DNA of 64,000 nucleotides from the NCBI RefSeq assembly GCF_000607165.1, contig NZ_JFZG01000004.1, positions 248,001 to 312,000 of the forward strand, written 5' to 3'. The DNA comes from Ralstonia pickettii. GTDB lineage: Bacteria; Pseudomonadota; Gammaproteobacteria; Burkholderiales; Burkholderiaceae. Made by a program: the position numbers and the translations under genes. The notes under the pieces are model-generated. The model had not been told where the DNA came from and made no database searches. It was given only the letters and a program-made list of their open reading frames with translations. This document shows positions 34,464 through 44,293 of the stretch, one piece after another. The first letter of the stretch is position 1; the number at the start of each line of letters is the position of its first letter.

Positions 34464-35672
34464 ATGCCAGCGTTGCGTTTGCCGTACCCGCATTCCGACT
34501 CCACCGGTTTCTCCGACACGCGGTCTCGGCCGCGCAGGCGTTCATTGCCGATGACGGCATCGGCCGCCTTGCTGGTTGGCGCGGCGCTGCTGGCCGGTTG
34601 CAGCAAGGAGGCGCCCAAGGCGCCCGAAGTACGCCCTGTGCGCACCATGACGGTCACCAGCGAGCAGGGCGCCGGCACGGCGGAGTTCTCCGGCGACGTA
34701 CGCCCGCGCATTGAATCCCGCCTGGGCTTCCGCGTGCCGGGCAAGATCGTCGCCCGCCTGGTGGATGTGGGCGCCACCGTCAAGAAAGGCCAGGTGCTCG
34801 CGCGGCTGGACCCGACCGATCTGGCCCTCGCCCAGCAATCGTCCCAGGCGCAGTTGTCCGCCGCCAAGACCGACCGCGATCTGGCCGCGGCTGATCTCAA
34901 GCGCTATTCCGAGTTGTTCGCCAAGGGCTTCATCAGCGCGGCCGAGCAGCAACGCCATCAGGCCAACTATGACGCCGCACAAGCCCGCTACGAGCAAGCC
35001 GGGGCTGGCTATCGCAACCAGGTGAACCAAGCCGGATATGCCACGCTTGAAGCCGACGCCGATGGCGTGGTGACGGGCGTCGACGCCGAGGTCGGGCAGG
35101 TGGTGTCCGCCGGCCAGCCGGTCGTGCGCGTGGCTCAGACTGCAGAGAAGGAAGTCGTGGTCGGCATTCCTGAGGACCAGGTCGATACGCTGCGCAAATC
35201 GCCCGAGGTGAGCGTCAAGTTGTGGGCCGATCAGTCGCGCAGCATTCCGGCCAAGGTGCGCGAGATTGCTCCGTCGGCCGACCCGCTCACGCGCACGTAT
35301 ACCGTGAAGATTTCGATACCGAATCCGCCGCCTGAACTGAGGCTCGGCATGACGGCAGTGGCCACGTTTGTGCGGCCCGGCGGTGGCGCAGACAGCGGCG
35401 GCATGGGCGTTCGCGTGCCGATCAGCGCGCTGCTGCAGGATCAAGGCAAGAACGTGGTGTGGCTGTACGACGCCGCATCGCAAACGGTAAAGCCCGTGCC
35501 GGTGACGGTGGGGGCGCCGCGCGACAACGTGCTGCTGGTGACGAGCGGGCTTCAGCCCGGCCAGACCATCGTGACCGCTGGCGTGCACCTGCTCAAAGCC
35601 GGCCAGAAGGTGATGCCGATGGCGCCGGCCGATCAGCCGTCGGCGCAGTCCGCCATCACGCCGCGCCGGTAA
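34464..35672 (+). CDS. RND efflux periplasmic adaptor (membrane fusion) lipoprotein
   Basis: 402 residues linking the inner-membrane RND pump to an outer-membrane channel. A long basic N-terminus (RSRPRRRS) leads to a hydrophobic helix and lipobox LLAGCSK at about residue 45. Then follow a lipoyl half-motif (GDVRPRIESRLGFRVPGKIV), an alpha-hairpin (about 110-185, RYSELFAKGFISAAEQQ), a second lipoyl half (GYATLEADADGVVTGV) and a beta-barrel domain. Start ATG 34464 has GAGAG upstream, and ATG 34551 is less likely because it would lose the basic residues. First gene of a two-gene operon; no outer-membrane channel gene follows. Confidence 0.9.
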   Translation: MPALRLPYPHSDSTGFSDTRSRPRRRSLPMTASAALLVGAALLAGCSKEAPKAPEVRPVRTMTVTSEQGAGTAEFSGDVRPRIESRLGFRVPGKIVARLVDVGATVKKGQVLARLDPTDLALAQQSSQAQLSAAKTDRDLAAADLKRYSELFAKGFISAAEQQRHQANYDAAQARYEQAGAGYRNQVNQAGYATLEADADGVVTGVDAEVGQVVSAGQPVVRVAQTAEKEVVVGIPEDQVDTLRKSPEVSVKLWADQSRSIPAKVREIAPSADPLTRTYTVKISIPNPPPELRLGMTAVATFVRPGGGADSGGMGVRVPISALLQDQGKNVVWLYDAASQTVKPVPVTVGAPRDNVLLVTSGLQPGQTIVTAGVHLLKAGQKVMPMAPADQPSAQSAITPRR

Positions 35673-35714
35673 GCCGCATCCGGCTCCCGCCCCAACACGC
35701 CAACCTTCGCGCGT

Positions 35715-38700
35715 ATGGAACATTCCCGTTTCAACCTGTCACGCTGGGCGCTTGAACATCAACCGCTCACGCGCTTCTTGCTGGTGGCGCTGTTGCTCGG
35801 CGGCATCTTTGCGTATTCCAAGCTGGGGCAGGATGAAGATCCGCCCTTCACCTTCCGCGCGATGGTCGTGCAGGCCTTCTGGCCTGGCGCCACGGCCGAG
35901 CAGATGTCGCGCCAGGTGACCGACAAGATCGAGAAGGCACTGCAGGAAGTGCCTTACGCCTGGAAGATCCGCAGCTACTCCAAGCCCGGAGAAACGCTCG
36001 TGACCTTCCAACTGGCCGACACGTCTCCTGCCAAGGAGACGCAGCAGCTCTGGTACACCGTGCGCAAGAAGGTGGGCGATATCGCTCCGACGTTGCCGCA
36101 GGGCGTGCGCGGGCCGTACTTCAATGATGATTTCGGCGACGTGTATGGCTCGATCTATGCGCTGTCCGCCGATGGCTTTACATACCGCCAGCTGAACGAC
36201 TACGCCGATGCGATCCGCCAGCAACTGCTGCGCGTGCCCAACGTCGCCAAGGTCGAGTTGCTGGGCGACCAGGACGAAAAGATCTACATCGAGTTCCAGC
36301 AGGCCAAGCTGGCGCAGATGGGCCTGGACATCAACAGCATCGCCACGCAGATCAGCCAGCAGAACAATATCGGCCCTAGCGGCGTGCTGGTCACGCCCAC
36401 CGACAACGTGCAGATTCGCCTCTCAGGCCAGTTCTCGGACATCCGTGATCTGGAGAACCTGACGCTGCGCGGCCCCGGCGGCACGACAAACATCCGCCTG
36501 GGCGACATTGCCACGGTCAAGCACGGCTACGTGGACCCGCCGCACGCCAAGATGCGCTTCAACGGCAAGGAGGTGATCGGCTTGGGCATCTCGATGACCA
36601 AGGGCGGCGACATCATCCAGCTTGGCAAGGACTTGCGCGCGACGGTCGACAAGATCCGCGCGAAGCTGCCCGTGGGCGTTGAGATGGAGCAGGTGCAGAA
36701 CCAGCCGAAATCGGTGCAGAGCTCCGTGGGCGAATTCGTGCATGTGCTGATCGAGGCCGTGGTGATCGTGCTGGGCGTGAGTTTCCTCTCGCTGGGTCTG
36801 CACACCAAGCCGAAGCTGCGCATTGACGTGTGGCCGGGCCTGGTGGTGGGCCTGACGATCCCGCTGGTGCTGGCGGTGACGTTCCTGTTCATGAACATCT
36901 TCGACATCGGGCTGCACAAGATTTCGTTGGGCGCGCTGATCATCGCGCTGGGCCTGCTGGTGGACGACGCGATCATCGCGGTCGAAATGATGGTGCGCAA
37001 GTTGGAAGAGGGCTTCTCCAAGATGGAGGCGGCCACCTTCGCGTACACCTCGACCGCCATGCCGATGCTGACCGGCACGCTCATCACTGCCACGGGTTTC
37101 CTGCCGGTGGGACTTGCGCGTTCGACGGTGGGCGAATACACGTTCGGCATCTTCGCCGTGACGGCATTGGCGCTGGTGCTGTCGTGGTTTGCCGCAGTGG
37201 TGTTTGTGCCGTATCTCGGCTTCCTGCTGCTGCGGACCAAATCGCATGTGGAAGGCGGTGGCCATCACGAGCTGTTCGACACGCCGTTCTACAACCGCTT
37301 CCGCGGCTGGGTGAACTGGTGCGTGGAGTATCGCAAGACGGTGATCATCATCACGCTGGTGGCGTTTGGCCTCGGCGTGTTCGGCTTCAAGTATGTCGAG
37401 AAACAGTTCTTCCCCGATTCCAGCCGCCCCGAGCTGATGGTGGAACTGTGGTTGCCGGAAGGCTCCAGCTTCAATCAGACCGAAACCGAAGCCAAACGCT
37501 TCGAAGCGCTGATGCGCAAGGAGCAGAACGTTGACAGCGTGACGCTGTTCATCGGCTCCGGCGCGCCGCGCTTCTATCTGCCGCTGGACCAGATTCTTCC
37601 GCAGACCAACGTGGCGCAGGCCATCGTGATGCCCACTTCGCTGGAGGCGCGCGAGGGTGTGCGGCAACACGTCATCGGGCTGCTCAAGTCGCAATTCCCG
37701 CATCTGCGTGGCCGCGTGAAGCTGCTGCCGAACGGGCCGCCGGTGCCGTATCCGGTGCAGTTCCGCGTGATGGGCCCGGATATTGGCGGGGTGCGCAAGA
37801 TTGCCGATCAGGTCAAGGCCATCATGAGCGCCAATCCAAACACGGTGGGCGTGAACGACAACTGGAACGAGAACGTCAAGGTGCTTCGCCTGGACATCGA
37901 CCAGGACAAGGCGCGCGCGCTGGGTGTGTCGACGGGGTCCATCTCGCAGGTTACGCAGACGGTGATGTCTGGCGCGCCCATCGCCCAGTACCGAGACGGC
38001 GACAAGCTGCTCGACATCGTGATGCGTCCGCAGGAGGACGAGCGCAATACGCTCGACGCCCTGCAACGCGTGCAGGTGCCCACCAGCAGTGGCCGTACGG
38101 TCCCGCTGACCCAGGTGGCGCGTGTGGGCTTTGCGTGGGAGCCCGGCGTGATCTGGCGTGAGAACCGCGACTACGGCATCACCGTGCAGTCCGACGTGGT
38201 GGACGGTGTGCAGGGCCCGACCGTGACGGCGCAGATCAACCCGCTGCTCGACAAGATTCGCGCTGACTTGCCACCCGACTATCAGATCAAGATTGCCGGC
38301 GCGGAAGAGGAGAGTGCCAACGCAGGTGCATCCATCGCTGCGCAGATGCCGCTGTGCATCTTCATCATCTTCACGCTGCTGATGCTGCAACTGCACAGCT
38401 TCTCGCGCTCGGTGATGGTGTTCCTGACCGGGCCGCTGGGGTTGATCGGCGCGGCGGCAACGCTGTTGCTGCTGCGGGCGCCGATGGGCTTTGTCGCGCA
38501 GCTCGGTATTACCGCGCTGATCGGGATGATCATCCGCAACTCGGTCATTCTGGTCGACCAGATCGAGCAGGACGTGGCAGCCGGCGTGCCAACTTGGAAT
38601 GCCATTGTCGAGGCGGCTGTGCGGCGCTTCCGTCCCATCATCCTGACCGCTGCGGCGGCGGTGCTGGCGATGATTCCGCTGTCGCGCAGCGTGTTCTGGG

Positions 38701-38834
38701 GGCCGATGGCGGCCGCCATCATGGGTGGTCTGATCATCGCCACGGTGTTGACGCTGCTGTTCCTGCCGGCGCTGTATGCGGCGTGGTTCCGCGTCAAGCG
38801 GCCCGAGGCAGAGGCGGCTGCGCCGGCAGCCTGA
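35715..38834 (+). CDS. RND efflux pump, AcrB-type inner-membrane permease
   Basis: 1039 residues, a full-length RND exporter powered by proton flow. An N-terminal helix (residues about 19-36) precedes the first large periplasmic loop. Helices TM2-TM6 follow at about 340-500, then TM7 near 545, the second periplasmic loop, and TM8-TM12 at about 870-1030. TM4 contains GLLVDDAIIAVEMMVRKLEEG with the adjacent Asp pair expected of proton-relay residues. Its substrate (drugs, solvents, metabolites) cannot be read from sequence. The loops resemble the multidrug HAE1 group rather than the metal-specific CzcA group. It probably forms an operon with the adaptor. Confidence 0.92.
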   Translation: MEHSRFNLSRWALEHQPLTRFLLVALLLGGIFAYSKLGQDEDPPFTFRAMVVQAFWPGATAEQMSRQVTDKIEKALQEVPYAWKIRSYSKPGETLVTFQLADTSPAKETQQLWYTVRKKVGDIAPTLPQGVRGPYFNDDFGDVYGSIYALSADGFTYRQLNDYADAIRQQLLRVPNVAKVELLGDQDEKIYIEFQQAKLAQMGLDINSIATQISQQNNIGPSGVLVTPTDNVQIRLSGQFSDIRDLENLTLRGPGGTTNIRLGDIATVKHGYVDPPHAKMRFNGKEVIGLGISMTKGGDIIQLGKDLRATVDKIRAKLPVGVEMEQVQNQPKSVQSSVGEFVHVLIEAVVIVLGVSFLSLGLHTKPKLRIDVWPGLVVGLTIPLVLAVTFLFMNIFDIGLHKISLGALIIALGLLVDDAIIAVEMMVRKLEEGFSKMEAATFAYTSTAMPMLTGTLITATGFLPVGLARSTVGEYTFGIFAVTALALVLSWFAAVVFVPYLGFLLLRTKSHVEGGGHHELFDTPFYNRFRGWVNWCVEYRKTVIIITLVAFGLGVFGFKYVEKQFFPDSSRPELMVELWLPEGSSFNQTETEAKRFEALMRKEQNVDSVTLFIGSGAPRFYLPLDQILPQTNVAQAIVMPTSLEAREGVRQHVIGLLKSQFPHLRGRVKLLPNGPPVPYPVQFRVMGPDIGGVRKIADQVKAIMSANPNTVGVNDNWNENVKVLRLDIDQDKARALGVSTGSISQVTQTVMSGAPIAQYRDGDKLLDIVMRPQEDERNTLDALQRVQVPTSSGRTVPLTQVARVGFAWEPGVIWRENRDYGITVQSDVVDGVQGPTVTAQINPLLDKIRADLPPDYQIKIAGAEEESANAGASIAAQMPLCIFIIFTLLMLQLHSFSRSVMVFLTGPLGLIGAAATLLLLRAPMGFVAQLGITALIGMIIRNSVILVDQIEQDVAAGVPTWNAIVEAAVRRFRPIILTAAAAVLAMIPLSRSVFWGPMAAAIMGGLIIATVLTLLFLPALYAAWFRVKRPEAEAAAPAA

Positions 38835-38852
38835 CCTTGCGGTCTTGCAGCA

Positions 38853-38910
38853 GGTGCCCGGGAGGGGACTCGAACCCCTGCTCCACGTGAGGCGGAGCGG
38901 GGGATGGAAA
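38853..38910 (-). pseudogene. 3' fragment of a tRNA-Leu (tRNA remnant)
   Basis: On the minus strand this reads as the 3' part of a class II tRNA: a long variable-arm stem (GCTCC with GGAGC), a T-arm with GGGG-TTCGAGT-CCCC, the 3' acceptor strand CCCGGGC, discriminator A and CC followed by T instead of A. GCCCGGG is a common tRNA-Leu acceptor. A matching 5' half with D-arm is absent. Eighteen bases (GGGGTTCGAGTCCCCTCC) are identical to the 3' half of the intact tRNA-Leu at 38985, in inverted orientation. Confidence 0.65.
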
Positions 38911-38933
38911 CCCTCGAACGACTGCGATATAAT
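38905..38933 (+). promoter_or_regulatory. Likely promoter of tRNA-Leu(UAG)
   Basis: A perfect TATAAT (38928-38933) lies 17 bases after TGGAAA (38905-38910, four of six -35 positions). A leader hairpin GGCGCTCC/GGAGCGCC (38950-38972) precedes the tRNA. The -35 box lies at the edge of the opposite-strand tRNA remnant. Confidence 0.65.
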
Positions 38934-38984
38934 CGCGGGCTTCCTTTCCGGCGCTCCTGTTCAGGGAGCGCCGCGATCCATCCG

Positions 38985-39071
38985 GCGAGGGTGGCGAAAT
39001 TGGTAGACGCACCAGGTTTAGGTCCTGACGCCAGCAATGGTGTAGGGGTTCGAGTCCCCTCCCTCGCACCA
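38985..39071 (+). tRNA. tRNA-Leu, anticodon UAG
   Basis: Acceptor GCGAGGG (38985-38991) pairs with CCCTCGC (39061-39067), followed by A and an encoded CCA. The D-loop has GGTAGAC; the anticodon stem CAGG/CCTG encloses TTTAGGT with anticodon TAG. A long variable arm and GGGGTTCGAGTCCCC T-arm make it class II leucine tRNA decoding CUN codons. Confidence 0.97.
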
Positions 39072-39115
39072 AAACTCCATTTGAAGATCAACGATTTAGA
39101 TTTTCAGGCCATTAA

Positions 39116-39142
39116 AAATCTGGCCAATCTTTTGCCAGATTT
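39116..39142 (+). terminator. Possible terminator after tRNA-Leu
   Basis: AAATCTGGC (39116-39124) and GCCAGATTT (39134-39142) form a nine-bp stem with a nine-base loop. It lies in an AT-rich stretch (about 39072-39160) much lower in GC than its surroundings. The U-run is short, so confidence is moderate. Confidence 0.5.
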
Positions 39143-39226
39143 ACACTCGATTGGCCTGCATCCTTGGGTGCGACCGTGAACCGTTGCGCGTGCGAGGGCT
39201 GCATATCTGCTCGGCTGTGAGCCCAG

Positions 39227-39258
39227 AAAAAAAAGGCGACCGGATGGTCGCCCTTTTT
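39227..39258. terminator. Bidirectional terminator before the CsbD gene end
   Basis: GGCGACC (39235-39241) and GGTCGCC (39246-39252) form the stem with GGAT loop, flanked by eight A residues on the left and CTTTTT on the right. It works for the minus-strand CsbD gene and for read-through from the tRNA. Confidence 0.88.
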
Positions 39259-39278
39259 CTTAGCCATGCGCACGCCAA

Positions 39279-39467
39279 TCAGCGGGACTTCTTTGCAATG
39301 TCCTTCGCTGCCTCCTTGACGTCTCCCGCCTCCTTGCGAGCTTGGCCGCCGGCCTGCTGGAGATCGCCCTTCAGCTCACGTGCAGGATTGTTGGTCGCTT
39401 TGCCCAAGGCCTCGTTGACCTTGCCCTTCATTTTCTCGACAGTACCTTTCACTTGATCCTTGTTCAT
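39279..39467 (-). CDS. CsbD-family small stress protein
   Basis: 62 residues from ATG 39467, with AAGGAG seven bases upstream; the open frame extends much farther but without support. The sequence MNKDQVKGTVEKMKGKVNEA followed by LGKATNNPARELKGDLQQ matches the CsbD pattern, a hydrophilic, Lys/Glu-rich helical protein. Family members are often induced by general stress or stationary phase and have no known enzymatic role. It is monocistronic, with a terminator at 39227-39258, and lies between the tRNA and an MHS transporter. Confidence 0.92.
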   Translation of the reverse strand: MNKDQVKGTVEKMKGKVNEALGKATNNPARELKGDLQQAGGQARKEAGDVKEAAKDIAKKSR

Positions 39468-39639
39468 GGTCTGCTCCTTTGAAAATGCGCTCTTGCGCAC
39501 AGGAACGGGATAGCAGACAGCGTGCCTGGCGGCGTGATCGGACTGCGCGATGGAGCCCCCTTCGGTAATACGCTCGCATGCGGCACGCCACCCGCGCCGC
39601 ACCGTGGAAATCAGCCTCCTGCGGGTTCCATGGACGGTA

Positions 39640-40959
39640 CTACGCGTCTGGGGTGCCAAGTGCCTTATTGATCCGCAGCGCCACCAACGTCCCCACCACG
39701 CCCGAGAGCAGGTACAGGCTCACTGCACCCAGCCCGAACAGCGACGACAAACCTAGCGCCACGAGGGGCGCGAATGCCGCACCGAACAGCCATCCAAAAT
39801 CGGTCGTCAGGGCAGCCCCGGTGTAGCGGAATCGGCTTTCGAAGTTGGAGGTGACCACGCCGGCCGCCTGGCCATACGACAGCCCCAGCAGACCGAAGCC
39901 GACCAGGATGAAGATGTCCTGCCCCGCAACACCGCCATCGAGCAGCCACGGCGCAGCCAGGCTGAAGATGCCGATCAGCACGGCCATGGCCGCCAAGGTG
40001 GTGCGTCGGCCGAAACGGTCTGCGATCAGGCCGGAGACCAGCGTACCCACAAACGCAATCGCAGCGCCGATGATCTGGACGGTCAGCACGGCAGGCACCG
40101 TCTGTGTCTTGCGCAGCGACACCCATGACAGCGGAAACACGGTGACCAGGTGGAATAGCGCGTAACTTGCCAGCGCGGCAAAGGCGCCCAGGAAGATATT
40201 GAAACCCTGCGCGTTCACCATCTGCAGGGTGCTGATGGGTTCCAGATCTTCTTCCTCAAGAAGTTGCGTGTATTCGTGCGTGACCACCAGCCGCAGCCGC
40301 GCAAACAGCGCCACCACGTTGATGGCAAAGGCGACGTAGAACGGATAGCGCCAGCCCCAATCGATAAATTCCTGAAAACTTAGGCTGGTGTAGAGGAACA
40401 GGAATAGCGCGCCAGCGATGATGAAGCCGGTGGGCGCGCCCAGTTGCCCAACCATGGCGTACCAGCCGCGCTTGTTTTCCGGCGCATTCAATGCCAGCAG
40501 CGATGGCAGGCCGTCCCACGAACCGCCAAACGCAATGCCCTGCATGAAGCGAAACAGCGCCAGCAGATAGATTGCCGAGTGGCCGATCGACGCGTACGAC
40601 GGCAAGAACGCAATGCCCACCGTGGCTGTGCCAAGCAGGAACAACGACCCCGTCAGCTTGGTGCTGCGCCCCCATCGGCGCTGGATCCGCATGAACAGCG
40701 CCGTGCCGAAGGGGCGGCCGATAAAGGCGAACGAGAAGACCGTAAAGCTGAACAACAGCCCAGCCAGTTCACTCGCAAACGGAAAATAGACCGTAGGGAA
40801 AACCAGCACCGAGGCGATGCCGTAGACGAAAAAATCGAAGTACTCCGACGCTCGCCCGATCACGACGCCTATGGCGATCTCTGCCGGTGCAACTTCATGG
40901 TGTCCTGGTGCCGGAGGCGCAGTGGGCGACGCGCGATGCTGGTGGGTCAGACTTGCCAT
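39640..40959 (-). CDS. MFS transporter, metabolite:H+ symporter (MHS) family
   Basis: 439 residues, 12 predicted helices, with GGAGA before the ATG. The Ala/Pro/His-rich N-terminal tail (about 25 residues) leads to the MHS-type start 'IAIGVVIGRASEYFDFFVYGIASVLVF'. The loop 2-3 motif has the form GRPFGTALFMRIQRRWGRS, and the 8-9 loop has ADRFGRRTT. MHS proteins import organic acids, amino-acid-like compounds or osmolytes; no substrate can be read here. It is divergent from cyoA over a 162-base gap in which I see no firm site. Confidence 0.88.
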   Translation of the reverse strand: MASLTHQHRASPTAPPAPGHHEVAPAEIAIGVVIGRASEYFDFFVYGIASVLVFPTVYFPFASELAGLLFSFTVFSFAFIGRPFGTALFMRIQRRWGRSTKLTGSLFLLGTATVGIAFLPSYASIGHSAIYLLALFRFMQGIAFGGSWDGLPSLLALNAPENKRGWYAMVGQLGAPTGFIIAGALFLFLYTSLSFQEFIDWGWRYPFYVAFAINVVALFARLRLVVTHEYTQLLEEEDLEPISTLQMVNAQGFNIFLGAFAALASYALFHLVTVFPLSWVSLRKTQTVPAVLTVQIIGAAIAFVGTLVSGLIADRFGRRTTLAAMAVLIGIFSLAAPWLLDGGVAGQDIFILVGFGLLGLSYGQAAGVVTSNFESRFRYTGAALTTDFGWLFGAAFAPLVALGLSSLFGLGAVSLYLLSGVVGTLVALRINKALGTPDA

Positions 40960-41121
40960 CGTGGAGTCTCCATCGAGATTTCGGGGGAGGAGGGGGGTGT
41001 CGTACGGCGATCTAAAAGTCCGTCATCACAAGACCAGAATAGCGCCTAAACTGCAACGACAAGTCGAAAGATCGTTGGGCCATCCCAGCGCGACGTTAAC
41101 CAAACGCCACTTCCGAGACCC

Positions 41122-42174
41122 ATGCCACGCTTCAATGCAGTAGTGACACCCCTTGGAATTACGGGAAGGTCGCTTTGGCGAGGTGCAGCAATTGCCTTGT
41201 TGGTGACCCTTGCTGGTTGTAGTAACGCTGTGCTGTTGGCGCCGGCTGGCGACATGGCGGTACGACAGCGGGACTTGATCATCATTGCAACATGCCTGAT
41301 GTTGCTGATCATCGTGCCCGTGATCTTTCTCACGCTGCTGTTTGCGTGGCGATATCGGGAGAGCGCCGAAAACGCGAACTACAACCCCGATTGGGACCAT
41401 TCCACCGTGCTGGAGCTGGCCATCTGGGCTGCGCCGCTGCTGATCATCATCACGTTGGGCGCCATCACCTGGGTCAGCACCCATCAGCTAGATCCGTATC
41501 GGCCGCTGACGAGACTGGATCAGAACCGTCCGGTGCCTGCCGAGACCAAGCCGCTCACCGTGGAAGTGGTGGCAATGGACTGGAAGTGGCTGTTCGTCTA
41601 TCCCGAGCAAGGCATTGCCACTGTCAACGAGTTGGCTGCACCCGTCGACCGCCCGATTTCGTTCCACATCACGGCCACCACGGTCATGAACGCGTTCTTC
41701 GTGCCGTCGCTGGCAGGCATGGTCTATGCGATGCCGGGCATGGAGACGAAGCTTCATGCGGTGATCAACCGGCCTGGCGTCTATGACGGGTTCTCTTCCA
41801 ACTACAGCGGCGCGGGCTTCTCGCACATGCGGTTCAAGTTCCATGGGCTGTCGAACGAAGAGTTCGACCGGTGGGTCCAGCAGGTCAAGTCGTCGGGTAC
41901 GCCGCTGTCGAAGGACGCCTATCTGAAGCTTGCCAAGCCCAGCGAGAGCGAACCCGTGCAGCGCTACGCCAGCGTGGCGCCAGACCTTTATGACCGCATC
42001 CTGAACCGCTGTGTGGATGGCCAGGCATGCCTGGCCGACACCATGGCGAGCAACCGCAACGTAAGGCGCTTCGACCCGTCGGCGGAAATCTGTACCGCCA
42101 GCAATACGGCCGATGCCATGCCGATGTTTGCGCCGGATGCGGCCATCAACGACGGTCGAAGGCTGTTGCGGTAG
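41122..42174 (+). CDS. cyoA: Cytochrome bo3 ubiquinol oxidase subunit II (CyoA)
   Basis: Membrane-anchored subunit II of the proton-pumping quinol oxidase. 350 residues. A lipoprotein signal ends LLVTLAGCSN (Cys33), then two membrane helices (about 50-75 and 92-112) precede the cupredoxin-like periplasmic domain (about 130-290: MDWKWLFVYPEQGIATVNEL, NAFFVPSLAGMVYAMPGM). The copper ligands of cytochrome c oxidases are absent, as expected for a quinol oxidase. First gene of cyoABCD, with 115 bases before cyoB. Confidence 0.96.
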   Translation: MPRFNAVVTPLGITGRSLWRGAAIALLVTLAGCSNAVLLAPAGDMAVRQRDLIIIATCLMLLIIVPVIFLTLLFAWRYRESAENANYNPDWDHSTVLELAIWAAPLLIIITLGAITWVSTHQLDPYRPLTRLDQNRPVPAETKPLTVEVVAMDWKWLFVYPEQGIATVNELAAPVDRPISFHITATTVMNAFFVPSLAGMVYAMPGMETKLHAVINRPGVYDGFSSNYSGAGFSHMRFKFHGLSNEEFDRWVQQVKSSGTPLSKDAYLKLAKPSESEPVQRYASVAPDLYDRILNRCVDGQACLADTMASNRNVRRFDPSAEICTASNTADAMPMFAPDAAINDGRRLLR

Positions 42175-42289
42175 CCGAGGGCCCTGAGTCGTTCCGGCCC
42201 TTTGCGCTTTTCAGCTATTTCAGTCCCTTTGACGTTTTTCGCCAACATTGATCGGCCAGAATTGGTCAATACAGGCACAGGTGACATCC

Positions 42290-44293
42290 ATGCCCGAGCG
42301 TTCCGAACTCGCCAACATGATCTTTGGCCGCCTGACGTGGGAGGCCATTCCGTATCACGAGCCCATCCTGCTTGCTACCTTCGCGGTCGTCGCGCTTGGC
42401 GGCCTTGTGGTGGTCGGGGCGCTGACGTACTTCCGCCTCTGGGGCTATCTCTGGCGTGAATGGTTCACCAGCATCGACCACAAGAAGATCGGCATCATGT
42501 ACGTCGTGCTGGGTATCGTGATGCTGCTGCGCGGCTTTGCCGATGCCGTCATGATGCGGATCCAGCAGGCGGTGGCGTTTGGCGACAACCTTGGCTACCT
42601 GCCACCGCATCACTACGACCAGATCTTCACTGCGCACGGCGTGATCATGATCTTCTTCGTGGCCATGCCGCTGGTGACGGGGCTGATGAACTTTGTCATG
42701 CCGTTGCAGATTGGCGCGCGCGACGTGGCGTTTCCGTTCCTCAACAACTTCAGTTTCTGGATGACCACGGGTGGCGCCATCTTGGTGATGATGTCGTTGT
42801 TCGTGGGCGAATTCGCACGCACCGGCTGGCTGGCCTATCCGCCGCTATCGGGCATCCTTGCGAGTCCCGATGTGGGGGTCGATTACTACATATGGGCATT
42901 GCAGATAGCGGGGGTCGGTACCGTGCTATCGGGCATCAACCTGCTGGTGACCATCGTCAAGATGCGTGCCCCGGGCATGACGCTGATGCGCATGCCGATC
43001 TTTACGTGGACGGCACTGTGCACCAACGCGCTCATCGTTGCAGCGTTTCCGGTGCTGACGGCCGCCGTGACACTGCTCGCCTTGGACCGCTACGTCGGCA
43101 CCCATTTCTTTACGGTCGAGCAGGGCGGCAGCGCGATGATGTATGTGAACCTGATCTGGATCTGGGGCCACCCCGAGGTCTACATCCTTGTGCTGCCCGC
43201 ATTCGGCATCTTCTCGGAAGTGGTGGCCACGTATTCGCGCAAGCGCCTGTTCGGCTACGCGTCGATGGTCTATGCAACAGTCGTGATCACCGTGCTGTCG
43301 TACCTGGTCTGGCTCCATCACTTCTTCACCATGGGGTCGGGCGCCAGCGTCAACTCGTTCTTCGGGATCACAACGATGATCATCTCGATCCCGACCGGGG
43401 CCAAGATCTTCAATTGGCTGTTCACGATGTACCACGGCAAGATCCGCTTCGAGCCGCCCATGCTGTGGACAGTCGGGTTCATGGTCACATTCGTCATTGG
43501 CGGCATGACGGGCGTGCTGTTGGCGGTGCCACCGGCGGACTTTTCGCTGCACAACAGCCTGTTCCTCATTGCGCATTTCCATAACGTGATCATTGGCGGC
43601 GTGCTGTTCGGCCTCATGGCCGGCATTACGTACTGGTTCCCCAAGGCCTTTGGCTACCGCCTCGTGTCGTCGTGGGGTAAAGCGTCGTTCTGGTTCTGGT
43701 TTGTCGGCTTCTACGTTGCGTTCATGCCGCTGTACTGGCTGGGCATGCTTGGCGTAACGCGCCGCATGAACCATTTCGACGATGCGTCGTTGCAGATCTG
43801 GTTCCAGATCGCCGCCTTTGGCGCGCTGCTGATCGCCATCGGCATTGCCTGCTTCCTGATCCAGCTTGTGGTGAGCTTCCTGCGCCGCGAGGAACTGCGA
43901 GATACGACAGGCGACCCTTGGAACGGCCGCACGTTGGAATGGTCAACATCGTCGCCGCCGCCGCAGTACAACTTCGCATTCACGCCGCTCGTACATGATT
44001 CCGACGCCTGGTGGCAGATGAAGCAGTACGGCTACCGGCGTCCGCAGGAGGGCTTCAAGCCGATTCACATGCCCAAGGGCACCGCTGCAGGCATCGTGCT
44101 CGCGGGGCTGTCCACGGTGTGCGGCTTTGCGCTGATCTGGCATATCTGGTGGCTGGCCATCCTGTCGTTCGCGGCCACGATCGTCTCGGCAATCATTCAC
44201 ACCTTCAACTACAAGCGCGACTACTACATCCCGGCGGAAGATGTGGTCCGGACCGAAGCATCGCGCACCCAACTGATGGCAGGCCATGGCTGA
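42290..44293 (+). CDS. cyoB: Cytochrome bo3 ubiquinol oxidase subunit I (CyoB)
   Basis: Catalytic subunit with low-spin heme b, the heme o3-CuB center and proton channels. 667 residues from ATG 42290 ([20 protein letters not shown]) with AGGTGA upstream; the 14-codon extension to 42248 lacks support. Heme-copper motifs are present: an axial His in [25 protein letters not shown] (CuB His-Tyr pair), [12 protein letters not shown] (CuB His pair) and [10 protein letters not shown] (heme ligands). The stop overlaps the start of cyoC by eight bases. Confidence 0.97.
   Translation: MPERSELANMIFGRLTWEAIPYHEPILLATFAVVALGGLVVVGALTYFRLWGYLWREWFTSIDHKKIGIMYVVLGIVMLLRGFADAVMMRIQQAVAFGDNLGYLPPHHYDQIFTAHGVIMIFFVAMPLVTGLMNFVMPLQIGARDVAFPFLNNFSFWMTTGGAILVMMSLFVGEFARTGWLAYPPLSGILASPDVGVDYYIWALQIAGVGTVLSGINLLVTIVKMRAPGMTLMRMPIFTWTALCTNALIVAAFPVLTAAVTLLALDRYVGTHFFTVEQGGSAMMYVNLIWIWGHPEVYILVLPAFGIFSEVVATYSRKRLFGYASMVYATVVITVLSYLVWLHHFFTMGSGASVNSFFGITTMIISIPTGAKIFNWLFTMYHGKIRFEPPMLWTVGFMVTFVIGGMTGVLLAVPPADFSLHNSLFLIAHFHNVIIGGVLFGLMAGITYWFPKAFGYRLVSSWGKASFWFWFVGFYVAFMPLYWLGMLGVTRRMNHFDDASLQIWFQIAAFGALLIAIGIACFLIQLVVSFLRREELRDTTGDPWNGRTLEWSTSSPPPQYNFAFTPLVHDSDAWWQMKQYGYRRPQEGFKPIHMPKGTAAGIVLAGLSTVCGFALIWHIWWLAILSFAATIVSAIIHTFNYKRDYYIPAEDVVRTEASRTQLMAGHG

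Noticed and set aside
36423-38396. 657-codon open frame antisense to the RND permease
   Set aside because: Shadow frame; translation is low-complexity His/Gln/Arg.
38794-39072. Possible protein frame on the minus strand over the tRNA-Leu region
   Set aside because: It reads through the tRNA gene and remnant; such 'protein' sequences are well-known tRNA artefacts.
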